Shown: positions 47,651 through 59,696 of the stretch, piece after piece
Layout: every line of letters begins with the position of its first letter
Position numbering within the stretch: the first letter of the stretch is position 1
Assembly: GCA_026874595.1 (NCBI GenBank)
Contig: CM049306.1
Location: forward strand, 18,531,019-18,595,018
Origin: Sipunculus nudus
Taxonomy: Eukaryota; Annelida; Sipuncula; Golfingiida; Sipunculidae
Length of the DNA: 64,000 nt
Reading direction: 5' to 3'
Notes under the pieces: generated by a model
The model's input: the letters and a program-made list of their open reading frames with translations, nothing else
Databases searched by the model: none
Told to the model about the DNA's origin: nothing
Translations under genes and position numbers: made by a program

Positions 47651-48495
47651 GCGTATGCCAGGATAAGCCCAGGAAAACGAAAGTTTACTCTGCTTTCATA
47701 CATGTGCAATATGATATAGCAAAAGCTTTTAAATAAAAATTGATAGATGGAACAATCAGGGCAAAGTACCCAGTATAGACTGGCGCATACCCATATTTCG
47801 AAATTCAACCTGTCACGTCCAGGTTTTAGTGTATGCCATAAAAGGCAGTCTCAATGAGCGGTTCCGAAGCGGTTGCGACACAAACGTACTTCTGTCACAG
47901 CGTGCAGGCGAGAAACCATCTATGCCAGGAAACATGTTCTAGAGCGAAATACCTCTTTTATAACAGGCCCACAATGCTCAACGTATACTAAGATACACAT
48001 CGTTCTATAGTGAATTTTTTTTTAGGCCCGGTTCTGTGAACAGAAGAGTTGACACACACACAAACACACACAAAAACACACACATTTCACACACAAACAC
48101 TCACATATATATTAAACGGGTTAAGATATTGCTTTTGATGGCTCGTCATTATCTTGCACATGATCATCATGCACGGTTTGTTACTTTTAAGCTTTCCATT
48201 GGTATTTGTACTCATTTATATTTTCTATAAATTTATTAATATGGCGGTTAACTTATTCTTTCAAACATTCAAGTACATACACATGTATACTTGATCAAAG
48301 TTATATATTAAAAGCATATCAGATTGAAAGTATTTGATCGTGTATACGAAGGGATATCTTTATGTAAATGATCATGCATTCTGATGCAAGGATATATTTC
48401 CATATGTCATGCGCAGGTTGTAGATCGTTTATATAATAAAAGTATCATAAAAACACTTTCATTTGACTGTAGAGAACAAACGTTTATACGCTGAC

Positions 48496-48586
48496 GGTAC
48501 CGGAATAAGCTGGTGCTTTCTGTTTTGATTGAGCGTATTACATAAGCAGTGATAGTGTGGACACATTTGAGCGGGGACCTGCAGAC
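48496..48586 (+). promoter_or_regulatory. Conserved core promoter and leader of gene F
   Basis: GGTACCGGAATAAGCTGGT lies 91 bp before the ATG, followed by GTATTACATAAGC and GACACATTTGAGCGGGG. Confidence 0.6.
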
Positions 48587-48782
48587 ATGAAGACCATCCC
48601 GGTATTGTTGGTTCTGCTGGTGATAGACGGGGACAACGTGAGTGGTCAGTGTCCCAGTACGGCCGGCCATCTACCATCCTATGTCTGTACCCGTCTGTAC
48701 GAGCACTACGGGTCGTCACTAACGACATCATGCGGTGGATCGTATCAGGACATCTTTATTAATGAACAAAAAGATCTCCCAG
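48587..48782 (+). CDS. Syncollin-like secreted protein F, exon 1
   Basis: First exon of a 134-aa protein (48587-48782 plus 54901-55109). Signal peptide KTIPVLLVLLVIDG, then QCPSTAGHLPSY, VCTRLYEHYGS, SCGGSYQDIF and NEQKDLP. The donor CTCCCAG|GTAAGA is in phase 1. The 5' part matches B, but the last ~45 bases and the start of the intron match E. About 70 bp downstream a B-type exon end with its own donor remains (48850-48894). The exon is thus a mosaic. The intron is 6.1 kb and contains the expanded satellite. In CARLY the alanine is replaced by threonine. Confidence 0.8.
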
Positions 48783-48849
48783 GTAAGACCATTTATAAGT
48801 ATAACATATTTGGGAGTATAGCAGGCATTTGATTAGAGTAACAGAATAG

Positions 48850-48894
48850 AATTCTTCGGAAACATCGGCAGCAATGTCCAGAAAAAACTCCCAA
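48850..48894 (+). other. Leftover B-type exon 1 end, possible 45-nt cryptic exon
   Basis: The stretch after AATAG reads as 45 nt ending CTCCCAA|GTAAGA and resembles the 3' end of exon 1 of B. It is bounded by AG and GT, is phase 1-1 and keeps the frame (FFGNIGSNVQKKLP). It is most simply a scar of unequal exchange with an E-type gene. Use as an optional exon would need a 67-bp intron. Confidence 0.6.
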
Positions 48895-49090
48895 GTAAGA
48901 CAGTTCATAAGTATAACATATGTAGAAGTAGAATATACGTTAGATGAAAGTAACAGAAATTTCCAGAAACCCTTAACACGTCATTTATGCAATGATAATC
49001 AGTAGCAGAAAATAGACCATAAACTGTCAAATAATTGTAATATTAAGAGTAGCCTAACAGCAACAGTTCAGTAATAATTATTTAAATATA

Positions 49091-49092
<2 letters not shown>

Positions 49093-49136
<44 letters not shown>

Positions 49137-49137
49137 G
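49093..49137. repeat. (TA)n microsatellite
   Basis: Short TA tract corresponding to 17963-18020. Confidence 0.85.
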
Positions 49138-49849
49138 AATTAGTAGTCATTATATTAACTTTTCCTGTTTTATGGAATTGGTGGCTCCAATCAAGCCAGT
49201 AAACCGTATGATATCCCAGGTAGGAGGTTGAAGGGTTCGATATGAAAAAATAGTAGTATGTTGATCTTGGGGTCATTCGATGCGCTAAAGTCTGTAGAAT
49301 GACATATCCAGAATCGGCTAAAATGCATTTTGGGGGAAACATTTTAGAGCTGTATTAAATTTTAAAATAAAAATTAAACATAGAAATTACTTATTTCCTG
49401 ATAATGGAAGCTCACATTAATGTACATATAGCACATTATATAGTAACTTGGAGAAGTGTACACGGTTTATTGACGCCACAAGATTGGTCTTTTGGTATTC
49501 ATTTTTCAATTTAGATTTAATTAAATACGAAATTTATGCATATTCAAAATTGATTGTTACGCCGGAAGGGGTTGACACTTCACAGCTGCCCGTTTCCTTG
49601 CCGCCCTAACGGCTGTTAGACGAGGTGATGATTCAAGATAGAACACCCACAGGACTGATATAGTGTTGTTAAGACCGGATGTCACATGTTAAGATGTAAA
49701 CATTATCACGGGGGTCAATACAGGGGATGGGGGTATAACCCCCCTCACACACACACACACACAAACACACACACTTACTACAACAAAGGGGACTTGTCAA
49801 TGTAATCATCTCCCTGCTATTCGGAGATTTGTTTTATATATTGGAACCT

Positions 49850-52800
49850 ATTAAAGAGATCCAAACCAATAAACTATGTTGTGAGCGACCTGTGAAACAG
49901 ATCTTGTATTTGTATAGACAATGTACCAAATAATACTGAAGAGATCCAAACCAAGAAACTATGTTGTGAGCGACCTGTGAAACAGATCTTGTATTTGTAT
50001 AGACAATGTACCAAATAATACTGAAGAGATCCAAACCAATAAACTATGTTGTGAGCGACCTGTGAAACAGATCTTGTATTTGTATAGACAATGTACCAAA
50101 TAATACTGAAGGGATCCAAACCAATAAACTATGTTGTGAGCGACCTGTGAAACAGATCTTGTATTTGTAAAGACAATGTACCAAATAATACTGAAGAGAT
50201 CCAAACCAATAAACTATGTTGTGAGCGACCTGTGAAACAGATCTTGTATTTGTATAGACAATGCACCAAATAATACTGAAGAGATCCAAACCAATAAACT
50301 ATGTTGTGAGCGACCTGTGAAACAGATCTTGTATTTGTATAGACAATGTACCAAATAATACTGAAGAGATCCAAAACAATAAACTATCTTGTGAGCGACC
50401 TGTGAAACAGATCTTGTATTTGTATAGACAATGCACCAAATAATACTGAAGAGATCCAAACCAATAAACTATGTTGTGAGCGACCTGTGAAACAGATCTT
50501 GTATTTGTAAAGACTAAGCACCAACACTATTAAAGATATCCCAACCCAAAACTGTGTTGTGAGGGACCTGTTTAACAAGATCTTGTATTTGTATAGACAA
50601 TGCACCAAATAATACTGAAGAGATCCAAACCAATAAACTATGTTGTGAGCGACCTGTGAAACAGATCTTGTATTTGTATAGACAATGTACCAAATAATAC
50701 TGAAGAGATCCAAACCAATAAACTATGTTGTGAGCGACCTGTGAAACAGATCTTGTATTTGTATAGACAATGCACCAAATAATACTGAAGAGATCCAAAC
50801 CAATAAACTATGTTGTGAGCGACCTGTGAAACAGATCTTGTATTTGTAAAGACTAAGCACCAACACTATTAAAGATATCCCAACCCAAAACTGTGTTGTG
50901 AGGGACCTGTTTAACAAGATCTTGTATTTGTATAGACAATGCACCAAATAATACTGAAGAGATCCAAACCAATAAACTATGTTGTGAGCGACCTGTGAAA
51001 CAGATCTTGTATTTGTATAGACAATGCACCAAATAATACTGAAGAGATACAAACCAATAAACTATGTTGTGAGCGACCTGTGAAACAGATCTTGTATTTG
51101 TAATGACTAAGCACCAACACTATTAAAGATATCCCAACCCAAAACTGTGTTGTGAGCGACCTGTGAAACAGATCTTGTATTTGTATAGACAATGCACCAA
51201 ATAATACTGAAGAGATCCAAACCAATAAACTATGTTGTGAGCGACCTGTGAAACAGATCTTGTATTTGTTAAGACTAAACACCAACACTATTAAAGATAT
51301 CCTAACCCTAAACTGTGTTGTGAGCGACCTGTGAAACAGATCTTGTATTTGTATAGACAATGCACCAAATAATACTGAAGAGATCCAAACCAATAAACTA
51401 TGTTGTGAGCGACCTGTGAAACAGATCTTGTATTTGTATAGACAATGCACCAAATAATACTGAAGAGATCCAAACCAATAAACTATGTTGTGAGCGACCT
51501 GTGAAACAGATCTTGTATTTGTAAAGACTAAGCACCAACACTATTAAAGATATCCCAACCCAAAACTGTGTTGTGAGCGACCTGTGAAACAGATCTTGTA
51601 TTTGTATAGACAATGCACCAAACAATACTGAAGAGATCCAAACCAATAAACTTTGTTGTGAGCGACCTGTGAAACAGATCTTGTATTTGTGAAGACTAAG
51701 CACCAACACTATTAAAGATATCCCAACCCAAAACTGTGTTGTGAGGGACCTGTTTAACAAGATCTTGTATTTGTATAGACAATGCACCAAATAATACTGA
51801 AGAGATCCAAACCAATAAACTATGTTGTGAGCGACCTGTGAAACAGATCTTGTATTTGTAAAGACTAAGCACCAACACTATTAAAGATATCCCAACCCAA
51901 AACTGTGTTGTGAGGGACCTGTTTAACAAGATCTTGTATTTGTATAGACAATGCACCAAATAATACTGAAGAGATCCAAACCAATAAACTATGTTGTGAG
52001 CGACCTGTGAAACAGATCTTGTATTTGTAAAGACTAAGCACCAACACTATTAAAGATATCCCAACCCAAAACTGTGTTGTGAGGAACCTGTTTAACAAGA
52101 TCTTGTATTTGTAAGGACTAAGCACCAACACTTTTAAAGATATCCCAACCAATAAAATGTGCTGCAAGTGACCTGTGAAACAGATCGTGTATTTGTATAG
52201 ACAATGCACCAAATATAACTGAAGAGATCCAAACCAAATAAACTATGTTGTGAGCGACCTGTGAAACAGATCTTGTATTTGTAAAGACTAAGCACCAACA
52301 CTATTAAAGATATCCCAACCCAAAACTGTGTTGTGAGGGACCTGTTTAACAAGATCTTGTATTTGTAAGGACTAAGCACCAACACTATTTAAGATATCCC
52401 AACCGAAAAACTGTGTTGTGAGGGACCTGATTAACAAGATCTTGTATTTGTAAGGACTTAGCACCAACACTATAAAAGAAATCCCAACCAATAAAATGTG
52501 TTGCAAGTGACCTGTGAAACAGATCTTGTATTTGTATAGACAATGCACCAAATAATACTGAAGAGATCCAAACCAATAAACTATGTTGTGAGCGACCTGT
52601 GAAACAGATCTTGTATTTGTAAAGACTAAGCACCAACACTATTAAAGATATCCCAACCCAAAACTGTGTTGTGAGGGACCTGTTTAACAAGATCTTGTAT
52701 TTGAAAGAACTAAGCACCAACACTATTTAAGATATCCAAAACAAAAAACTGTGTTGTGAGGGACCTGTTTAACAAGATCTTGTATTTGTAAGGACTAAGC

Positions 52801-53935
52801 ACCAACACTATTAAAGATATCCCAACCCAAAATTGTGTTGAGAGGGACCTGTGTAACAGATCTTGTATTTGTTAAGACTAACCACCAACAATATTAAAGA
52901 TATCCCAAGCCAAAAACTGTGTTGTGAGGAACCTGTTAAACAAGATATTGTATTTGTAAGGACTAAGCACCAACACTATTAAAGATATCCGAACCCAAAA
53001 ACTGTGTTGTGAGGGACCTGTTCAACAAGATCTTGTATTTGAAAGGACTAAGCAGCAACACTATTAAAGATATCCCAACCCAAAAACTGTGTTGTGAGCG
53101 ACCTGTGTAACAGATCTTGTATTTGTTAAGACTAAGCACCAACACTATTAAAGATATCCCAACCCAAAACTGTGTTGTGAGGGACCTGTTTAACAAGATC
53201 TTGTATTTGTAAGGACTAAGCACCAACACTATTTAAGATATCCCAACCCAAAACTGTGTTGTGAGGGACCTGTTTAACAAGATCTTGTATTTGTAAGGAC
53301 TAAGCACCAACACTATTAAAGATATCCGAACCCAAAATTGTGTTGAGAGGGACCTGTGTAACAGATCTTGTATTTGTTAAGACTAAGCACCAACACTATT
53401 AAAGATATCCCAACCCAAAAACTGTGTTGTGAGGGACCTGTTAAACAAGATATTGTATTTGTAAGGACTAAGCACCAACACTATTAAAGATATCCGAACC
53501 CAAAAACTGTGTTGTGAGGGACCTGTTTAACAAGATCTTGTATTTGTAAGGACTAAGCACCAACACTATTAAAGATATCCCAACCCAAAAACTGTGTTGT
53601 GAGCGACTTGTGTAACAAGATCTTGTATTTGTAAGGACTAAGCACCAACACTATTAAAGATATCCCAACCCAAGAACTGTGTTGTGAGGGACCTGTGAAA
53701 CAAGATCTTGTATTTGTTAAGACTAAGCACCAACACTATTAAAGATATCCCAACCCAAGAACTGTGTTGTGAGGGACCTGTGAAACAAGATCTTGTATTT
53801 GTAAGGACTAAGCACCAACACTGTTAAAGAGATCCACCCCAAAAAAAAACTGTGTTGCGAGCGACCTGTGAAACAGATCTTGTACTTGTATAGACAATGC
53901 ACGAAAAGAGATCCCAACCAATTAAATGTTTTGTG
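49850..53935. repeat. 85-bp satellite, expanded array of about 48 units
   Basis: Two unit types are seen. Type 1 has GAGATCCAAACCAATAAAC, GTGAGCGACCTG and ACCAAATAATACTGAA. Type 2 has GATATCCCAACCCAAAACTG, GAGGGACCTGTTTAAC and AGCACCAACACTATTAAA. Type 1 is pure at the left (49850-50500), types 1 and 2 alternate in the middle, and type 2 dominates the right (52400-53900). All minus-strand frames of 60-158 codons here (repeated SIIWCIVYTNTRSV and similar) come from this repeat and are not genes. Confidence 0.95.
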
Positions 53936-54900
53936 AGCTCTCGGTCAGACATCAGACACCCCAACTTTATCCTGTTAAGCGAGCCTGATCACAGATCTAA
54001 TAGAAATAAACCCTTTTACATTTATATATATTTTGCAAAATTCAGCAGAACGCCGTGACTAATGCGTCCCAATTTTATTTATTATAACACTGAATTTTAG
54101 ACCGGCCTGTTCATTCATTTAGCTCAGTTATCCTTCATCCATGTTTTCATTTTGCATTGGAGAATGTCAGGACAAATCACGGAGATATCAGGCGCGGATC
54201 AAGGATTTTCAGAGGTGGTAAATAAACATGTCTAGTGTGCGTCTGTTCCCCTCCCACCCCTTCCAGTAAAGTAAACGTGATTTCCTGGTATTAGATTTTA
54301 ATCTTATTAATTCACATCTACGGACAGATATTTCATATTAACTAAAACGAGGCACTTCGCGTGTTCTAATAGTGGCGTTTGGTAGTCTGTGGAGGTGGAA
54401 GAAACCAGAGGACCCAGAGAAAACCACTGTCTTTAGACGGACCACTAGAACCTGAGTCACAAGCGGAGAGAGTCGAGCTTGTTACCACCCCACTTTTCAG
54501 GCCCCTGTTATCGTATTTCATGATTTGCTTGAAGACTGTTAACTGAGTATGAAATGTATGGAAATTCTTATCAATTTGAAAAATGAGAAACTGTAAAGAA
54601 CTGGTGGCCACGACCTCCCACATCTTCTCCTACCCCCCCCCCCCCCCCCCCCCCCCCCCTTTACACCCGCCTCCCTCACCCACCCACGGAGATGGATGAC
54701 AGGATATGATCTCCGCGATGAGGTGACATCTACCGGATGTAAGAGGTACTTGGTAACGGCTGTATGCCAACTTAGTTTACTGTGGTAAAATAAAGAATAG
54801 TCTCTTTGAAGCCTATAGTATAACTTATAATTTTAGGTTTATTGAAGTATAAACTGTTTTATAAAATTTCCATAAATCTTATTTGATTTTATGATTGCAG
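53936..54900. other. Rest of the F intron
   Basis: Unique sequence matching 19500-19677, 20905-21152 and 21871-22238 of the B intron, with neither insertion. A C-run of about 27 bases lies near 54633-54659. Confidence 0.7.
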
Positions 54901-55109
54901 GTCACTTCAATGACCAGACATCTTCAATTGGAGTCCGTTCGGGCTGTGAGCTTACCGCGTATGAGCACAAAGGATATCATGGTGACAGCGTCAGGTTCGG
55001 ACCAGGAATCCATTACAACATCCCCATAAGCTGGAATGACAGAATCAGCTCAGTGGAGTGCCTTTGTGGGTTCAATGCTAAACCGAAGGGGAAAAGGAGA
55101 CAACATTGA
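54901..55109 (+). CDS. Syncollin-like secreted protein F, exon 2
   Basis: The acceptor is ATGATTGCAG|GT. It reads HFNDQTSSIGVRSGC, ELTAYEHKGYHGDS, RFGPGIHYNIPIS, WNDRISSVECLCG and a basic tail KGKRRQH. It is nearly identical to exon 2 of B but has FND in the first clamp and ends five codons earlier. AATAAA at 55485-55490 matches that of B. Confidence 0.83.
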
Positions 55110-55999
55110 TAATCTTTCTGACTTCTCACTCTTGACATACAAACATTGACATTGAAACAAACTCTTATCTGTCAACCCCTAGCTGTGTCCGTTTGTACCT
55201 GTACTATAATGCTCATTCTACTCCAAACCAATCGCAAACTCTGTGTCAACTGAAAAACACCTGCCATTTGAATGTCATTTTTCCATACAACATCTTATCA
55301 CTTTCGAGCAGAGCAAAGAAGAAAAACTGAACAATGTGAGCGTTAGGGTTTTCGCACATATTCAGATTTTGGCCCTTTACATATAATGAGATAATACTCT
55401 ATAAAGAATACCACGATATACGTGCATGTATATTACCTAAATCACACACACCTAACGAGACCCGTTGTACACTGCTTTCTCTTTAATAAAACTCATACAT
55501 GGCATCAGTTGTAATGTGATGTGTCAGGTGTCTGTAAATGGAGTTATGTATAAAAGGTTTATTCATTTATTCCTGATAATGCTAAAACAACTCCAGTCTT
55601 CTCCGCTGGTCATCCTGGAACATCTGCCCCCTGCCCCCCCCCCCCCCCCCCCCCCATCCCATCCGAATATCTGCCCTTATCACCAATCACCTATCACCTG
55701 CCACTTCCTCTCTATTTAATCTTAACACCATGACACAGCTACCCTCTTCTCCTCTAGTTTACTATATCCTCGAGACAAAGCTGCCCTCTATCCCTCTAGT
55801 TAAGTGACACAGCTTCCCTCTTCCCCTAAATTAGGTTTAACCCCGAGACAAAGCTGCCATCTCCCTCTCTAGTGAAGTGACACAGCTGCCCTTTTCCCCT
55901 CTAATTAAACCTAACCATATGACACAACTGCTCGATTTCCCTTATATTAATCTTCACCCAAGTGACCAATGCAGCTGCCCTAGGCCCTATTCCCCTTAA
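55110..55999. other. 3' flank of F with minisatellite
   Basis: Matches 22463-23100. A C-run lies at about 55633-55656, and the ~40-bp GTGACACAGCTGCCCT minisatellite begins at about 55725. Confidence 0.65.
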
Positions 56000-56203
56000 C
56001 AGGCCCGTAGGCTGACTGCTGAGTGGAAGGGTTCGTTTTCACTGATGGTGGAACCTTTATAAATATATATAAGAACATATATATAGAAGAACATGCACCT
56101 AACATAAAAGCAAAACATTATATATTTCTCAATGTGTGTGCATTTAGTATATTCTCCCGTACAGAACTGTAATAGACTACCCCCATATCAACCCTATGTG
56201 TGC

Positions 56204-56256
<53 letters not shown>

Positions 56257-58265
56257 CATGTTTGTGTAAATATTTGTATATATATGTATGTATATATATA
56301 TAGGTGTATATGTACGTATATAAATGTATAAATATGTATATATATATATATATATATATATGGATGTGTGTGTGTGTGTGTGTATTTCATGGAAAAACAT
56401 AAGGAGTACCAGTATTCCTCAATAGTCAGTAAGTATATTCTCCTGTACAGGACTAATAGACTACCTTATAGTTGCTTTGTTGAGCCCTAGCATTTTTTCT
56501 CTAACAGCTGCCAGGGCAACCTTCTTGTCGTCGGATGCCAACGTGCCATTTTTGCCTTTTGCTTTCCTGGATGCCCGCGTAGTCATGTCGGCAGTACTAG
56601 CCCTTTAAATGTGCTATTGTTTTTGTAAAGGTATGTTTCCATGTGCGCGTATATGCGTGAAAAAATAGATGTGTTCCCATGTGCGCGTATATGCTTATAT
56701 GCGTGAACTGGCAGACGTACAGTGGATCGAGCAGGCTTCCACAAAAAGATGCTGAAGTGACGTCTTTATACACCGAATCCCCGAGTTCGTGCAGACCCTA
56801 TGCGCGAAAATCGCTCCTGTGGCGATTTTGCCGCAAATACGCTGACGGACACATAAAAATATCCTGGTTACAAACACATTTGAGTGATTTTTCACGCATA
56901 TAATTGTTCATGGGAACCCCCGGCCCTTAAGTCAATATCAATGTAATCTAGAAGAAAGAAGTAAATCGAATGAAATTTTCCTTTGATGTGTAAAATGAAC
57001 CACCTGTGTGTAATTTGGACAACCGGTCCATATTACAATATAGGGCCTGGTCCATATTACGCACAGCAAGTCGATATGCAGATTTTGACCCTGACCTTAT
57101 TTACATATTATCACCCAAAATCAAATCGGCCAGTTCTAGGCCCATGTAATAAAGCTGTGTAATGTTGGGACAAGATGAGATCTTCATTGAATAAAATGCA
57201 GTCAAAATACTTTGATATTTATATGCATCGAAAATAAGAACACACTATGAAATTAACATCTTCAGGTTGAATATTCGCCAAAACTTGCACCTAGCTTTCC
57301 TGCACTGTAGTTGGATGCTTCAAAATGATCAATGCTACAGTGACGAACTTGCCTCGTTCTGGTACTTTTTTCCAAATATGTATATTTCGGGTGTTTCAAA
57401 TTACATAGTGGTCCAAATAAAACGGATTTCCCCTAATAGGTTTTGAATGCAACCTGGTTTAGTTTAATTTTTCAAAGGAACATAGCACAGTGATCTAGTT
57501 TCCGGTTTGGTAGAACTTCTGTACATCTGTATGTAAAATTTCAAATCCGTAGGTAACGATGTAAATACATGCTAAAAAAATGCTAATAGGAAGACTATAG
57601 ACAGTGGATCATCGCCATATAGTCTCCTGAACCAACGAAGCAATATGCAAGGCCCTTTTATTTTACAACACCAACATATATTATAAAACATAAGCTCATT
57701 TATAAATCTCTATATGATATATTTTAACTTTTTGTTTGGTTTCTTCCTTTATTTGTTATTTTAATGGAATCAAGCTGGGTTTGGTCCCTTGGCCTGTATG
57801 TCCTCCGTGCGTGCTCTATTGACAAAATGGGCTTAGTTACATCCGTTGGGCCGGGAACAAGAGGTTGCTACTGCCCTCTTTGCATGATAGGGGCAATCAA
57901 CAATTTTCTCTTTAACCCCTCTCACTCGGCAACTCACATCCAGTTCTAGACTATAATAAAAAACAAGCAGTGAAAGGGCTATTTAAAGCTTGTTTCAGAG
58001 GTGAAATTAAACATTTTGAACTGTACTTGCTATATACAACCCTGACAGAGCTAAATAAAGAGGCCACTATAAACAATATTTATACAGAAATACATGTATA
58101 GTCTCTCCCTGTGAGGACCTGCATAAAACCGGACAGATGGGGTTTAACATAAAGTTCTGTATAATTTTCCTAGATTATAGCATATCTTAATTCGTCAAGT
58201 GGAACTCAGATGCTCAGCGGGGGGGGGGGGGGGGGGGGGGGGGTTCGTCCCAGCCTACGGGCCTG
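56000..58265. mobile_element. 2.27-kb insertion with inverted ends in the minisatellite
   Basis: The ends are inverted: CAGGCCCGTAGGCTG at 56000 and its complement CAGCCTACGGGCCTG at 58251-58265. CCTTAA flanks both sides (55994-55999, 58266-58271). The first duplication block lacks it, though the surrounding minisatellite makes the exact empty site uncertain. It holds TA/TATG tracts (56208-56370), a repeated GTGCGCGTATATGCGTGAA-type stretch (near 56645 and 56682) and a G-run of about 25 near its right end. No transposase is seen. Confidence 0.7.
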
Positions 58266-58811
58266 CCTTAAGTTAATTTTAACCCCAGTGACTTGGCTGC
58301 CCTGTTCCCCTCTAGTTAAGCACAACCCAAGTGAACCAACTGCCATCTTCTCCTCTAGTTCACCATAACCCCAGTGACACAGCTGCCCTCTTTTTCTATT
58401 GGTAACTATAACCCCAGTGACACAGCTGCCCTCTTTTCCTATGGGTAACTATAACCCCGGTGACACAGCTGGCCTTTTCCAGTATAGTTAACCTTACCCC
58501 GGTGACACAGCTGTCATTTTCTTCGAAAGATTATTTCAACTTAAAATTATAACCCCTGTGACACAGTATCCTTCTTGCGGATTTACAACCGTGTTCGTCC
58601 ACTATTGAGTCCGAAGCGGATCTACAAACTACTTATTTATCTCACTGCTTTAATACACTGGGATATAAAAATACACGAGTGAATGCAACATTATGTACCC
58701 CTCAGTGAGATAAAATCAATGATGGAAAGACCAACGGGTTTGGAGGACGCTGTAGAAGCAACAGTGTGTCATCACAATAGGAAATAAAGCAAATTCGATT
58801 TCCTAACAGGA

Positions 58812-58819
58812 TTTATATA
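58812..58819 (+). promoter_or_regulatory. TATA-like element of gene G2
   Basis: TTTATATA lies about 90 bp before the ATG and is conserved in pseudogene G1 (GGATTTATATACA near 23960). The promoter differs from the GGTACCGG type of B, C, E and F. Confidence 0.5.
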
Positions 58820-58905
58820 CTAATAAAACAGAAAAAGGTAAAGAGCAACTCAGGCACTGTGGTTCAGCAGGTTGGATTACTTTAGTCCGGGCAAAATTCG
58901 TGACT

Positions 58906-59113
58906 ATGAAGTTCACCACGGTTTTCGTTGTTCTCATTGTCTTTGTGAGCGGTGTTAACGCCCGCTGCCCGCCCTCTGTCGATGCCCTACCTGCAACCAC
59001 CGAGGGACACCGCTTGTGTGCGGTTCTGTATGAACATAGCAGCAGCGACTGGACAAAGTCGTGTGGAGGCCAAAGTCATTACCTGGCTGATGGTGATGAC
59101 AAGACGCTCGTCG
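58906..59113 (+). CDS. Syncollin-like secreted protein G2, exon 1
   Basis: First exon of a 143-aa protein (58906-59113 plus 59473-59696). Signal peptide KFTTVFVVLIVFVSG, then ARCPPSVDALP, a GHRLCAVLYEHSSSDW segment, KSCGG, and a linker rich in acidic residues ending TLVG. The donor GTCG|GTATGT is in phase 1. CAV replaces CAR in the conserved CARLY motif. The intron is 359 bp with a TA tract. Its twin G1 at 24078 is a pseudogene, so this is the only working G-type copy in the window. Confidence 0.82.
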
Positions 59114-59162
59114 GTATGTATAATAATTATTAATAATATGTATTATTGGTATTATTGGTATT

Positions 59163-59166
<4 letters not shown>

Positions 59167-59202
<36 letters not shown>
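59167..59202. repeat. (TA)n microsatellite in the G2 intron
   Basis: Short TA tract not present at the same length in the G1 pseudogene. Confidence 0.85.
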
Positions 59203-59205
<3 letters not shown>

Positions 59206-59472
59206 GGTCAACGTTCATATGTAAGTCCGACACATTTCTATTATGTTTTTTATTATCACACACTACTATTGCTCATGTTCAATAAATTGTTCAAATGCTA
59301 TAAAATGTATAATATAATATAATATATAATAAATTATACACATCATATCCAGATTGTTTGCAAATACATCAAATCATAGAAATGATATGACTGACATTAA
59401 CACCATAACACTGGAATAAATTAAGCAACATAATAACAGAGGTTTACACTGAACATCTAGTAACTTTTCCAG

Positions 59473-59696
59473 GTTTTTTCAACGACTTGACGTCATCGAT
59501 AGCGGTGAAGTCACAGTGCGAGCTGATAGTCTGGGAGCACGGTAACAAGAATGGGGACACGCATCCCTTCGGACCTGGCGTTCACTCTCACCTGCCTAAC
59601 TGGAAACGAAACTACTGGGGAACTACGAATTGGAATGACGTCATATCCTACGTCTACTGCACCTGTAAAGGAGCTTCTAAAGAAATACGAAATTGA
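59473..59696 (+). CDS. Syncollin-like secreted protein G2, exon 2
   Basis: The acceptor is ACTTTTCCAG|GT. It reads FFNDLTSSIAVKSQC, ELIVWEHGNKNGDT, PFGPGVHSHLPNW, NWNDVISYVYCTCKG and ends SKEIRN. The second clamp ends SY instead of SS, so its last ligand residue differs from the other members. The two TGACGTCA octamers of this exon are also present in G1. Confidence 0.82.

Noticed and set aside
49834-53917. Many overlapping minus-strand frames of 60-158 codons with repeated SIIWCIVYTNTRSV-like peptides
   Set aside because: They are produced by the 85-bp satellite read in all frames; the unit is not a multiple of three, and there is no start, splice or family context.
49850-53935. CRISPR-like regular repeat array
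   Set aside because: Units are contiguous with no unique spacers, lie in an intron of an animal gene, and have a low-copy twin in the paralogous intron.
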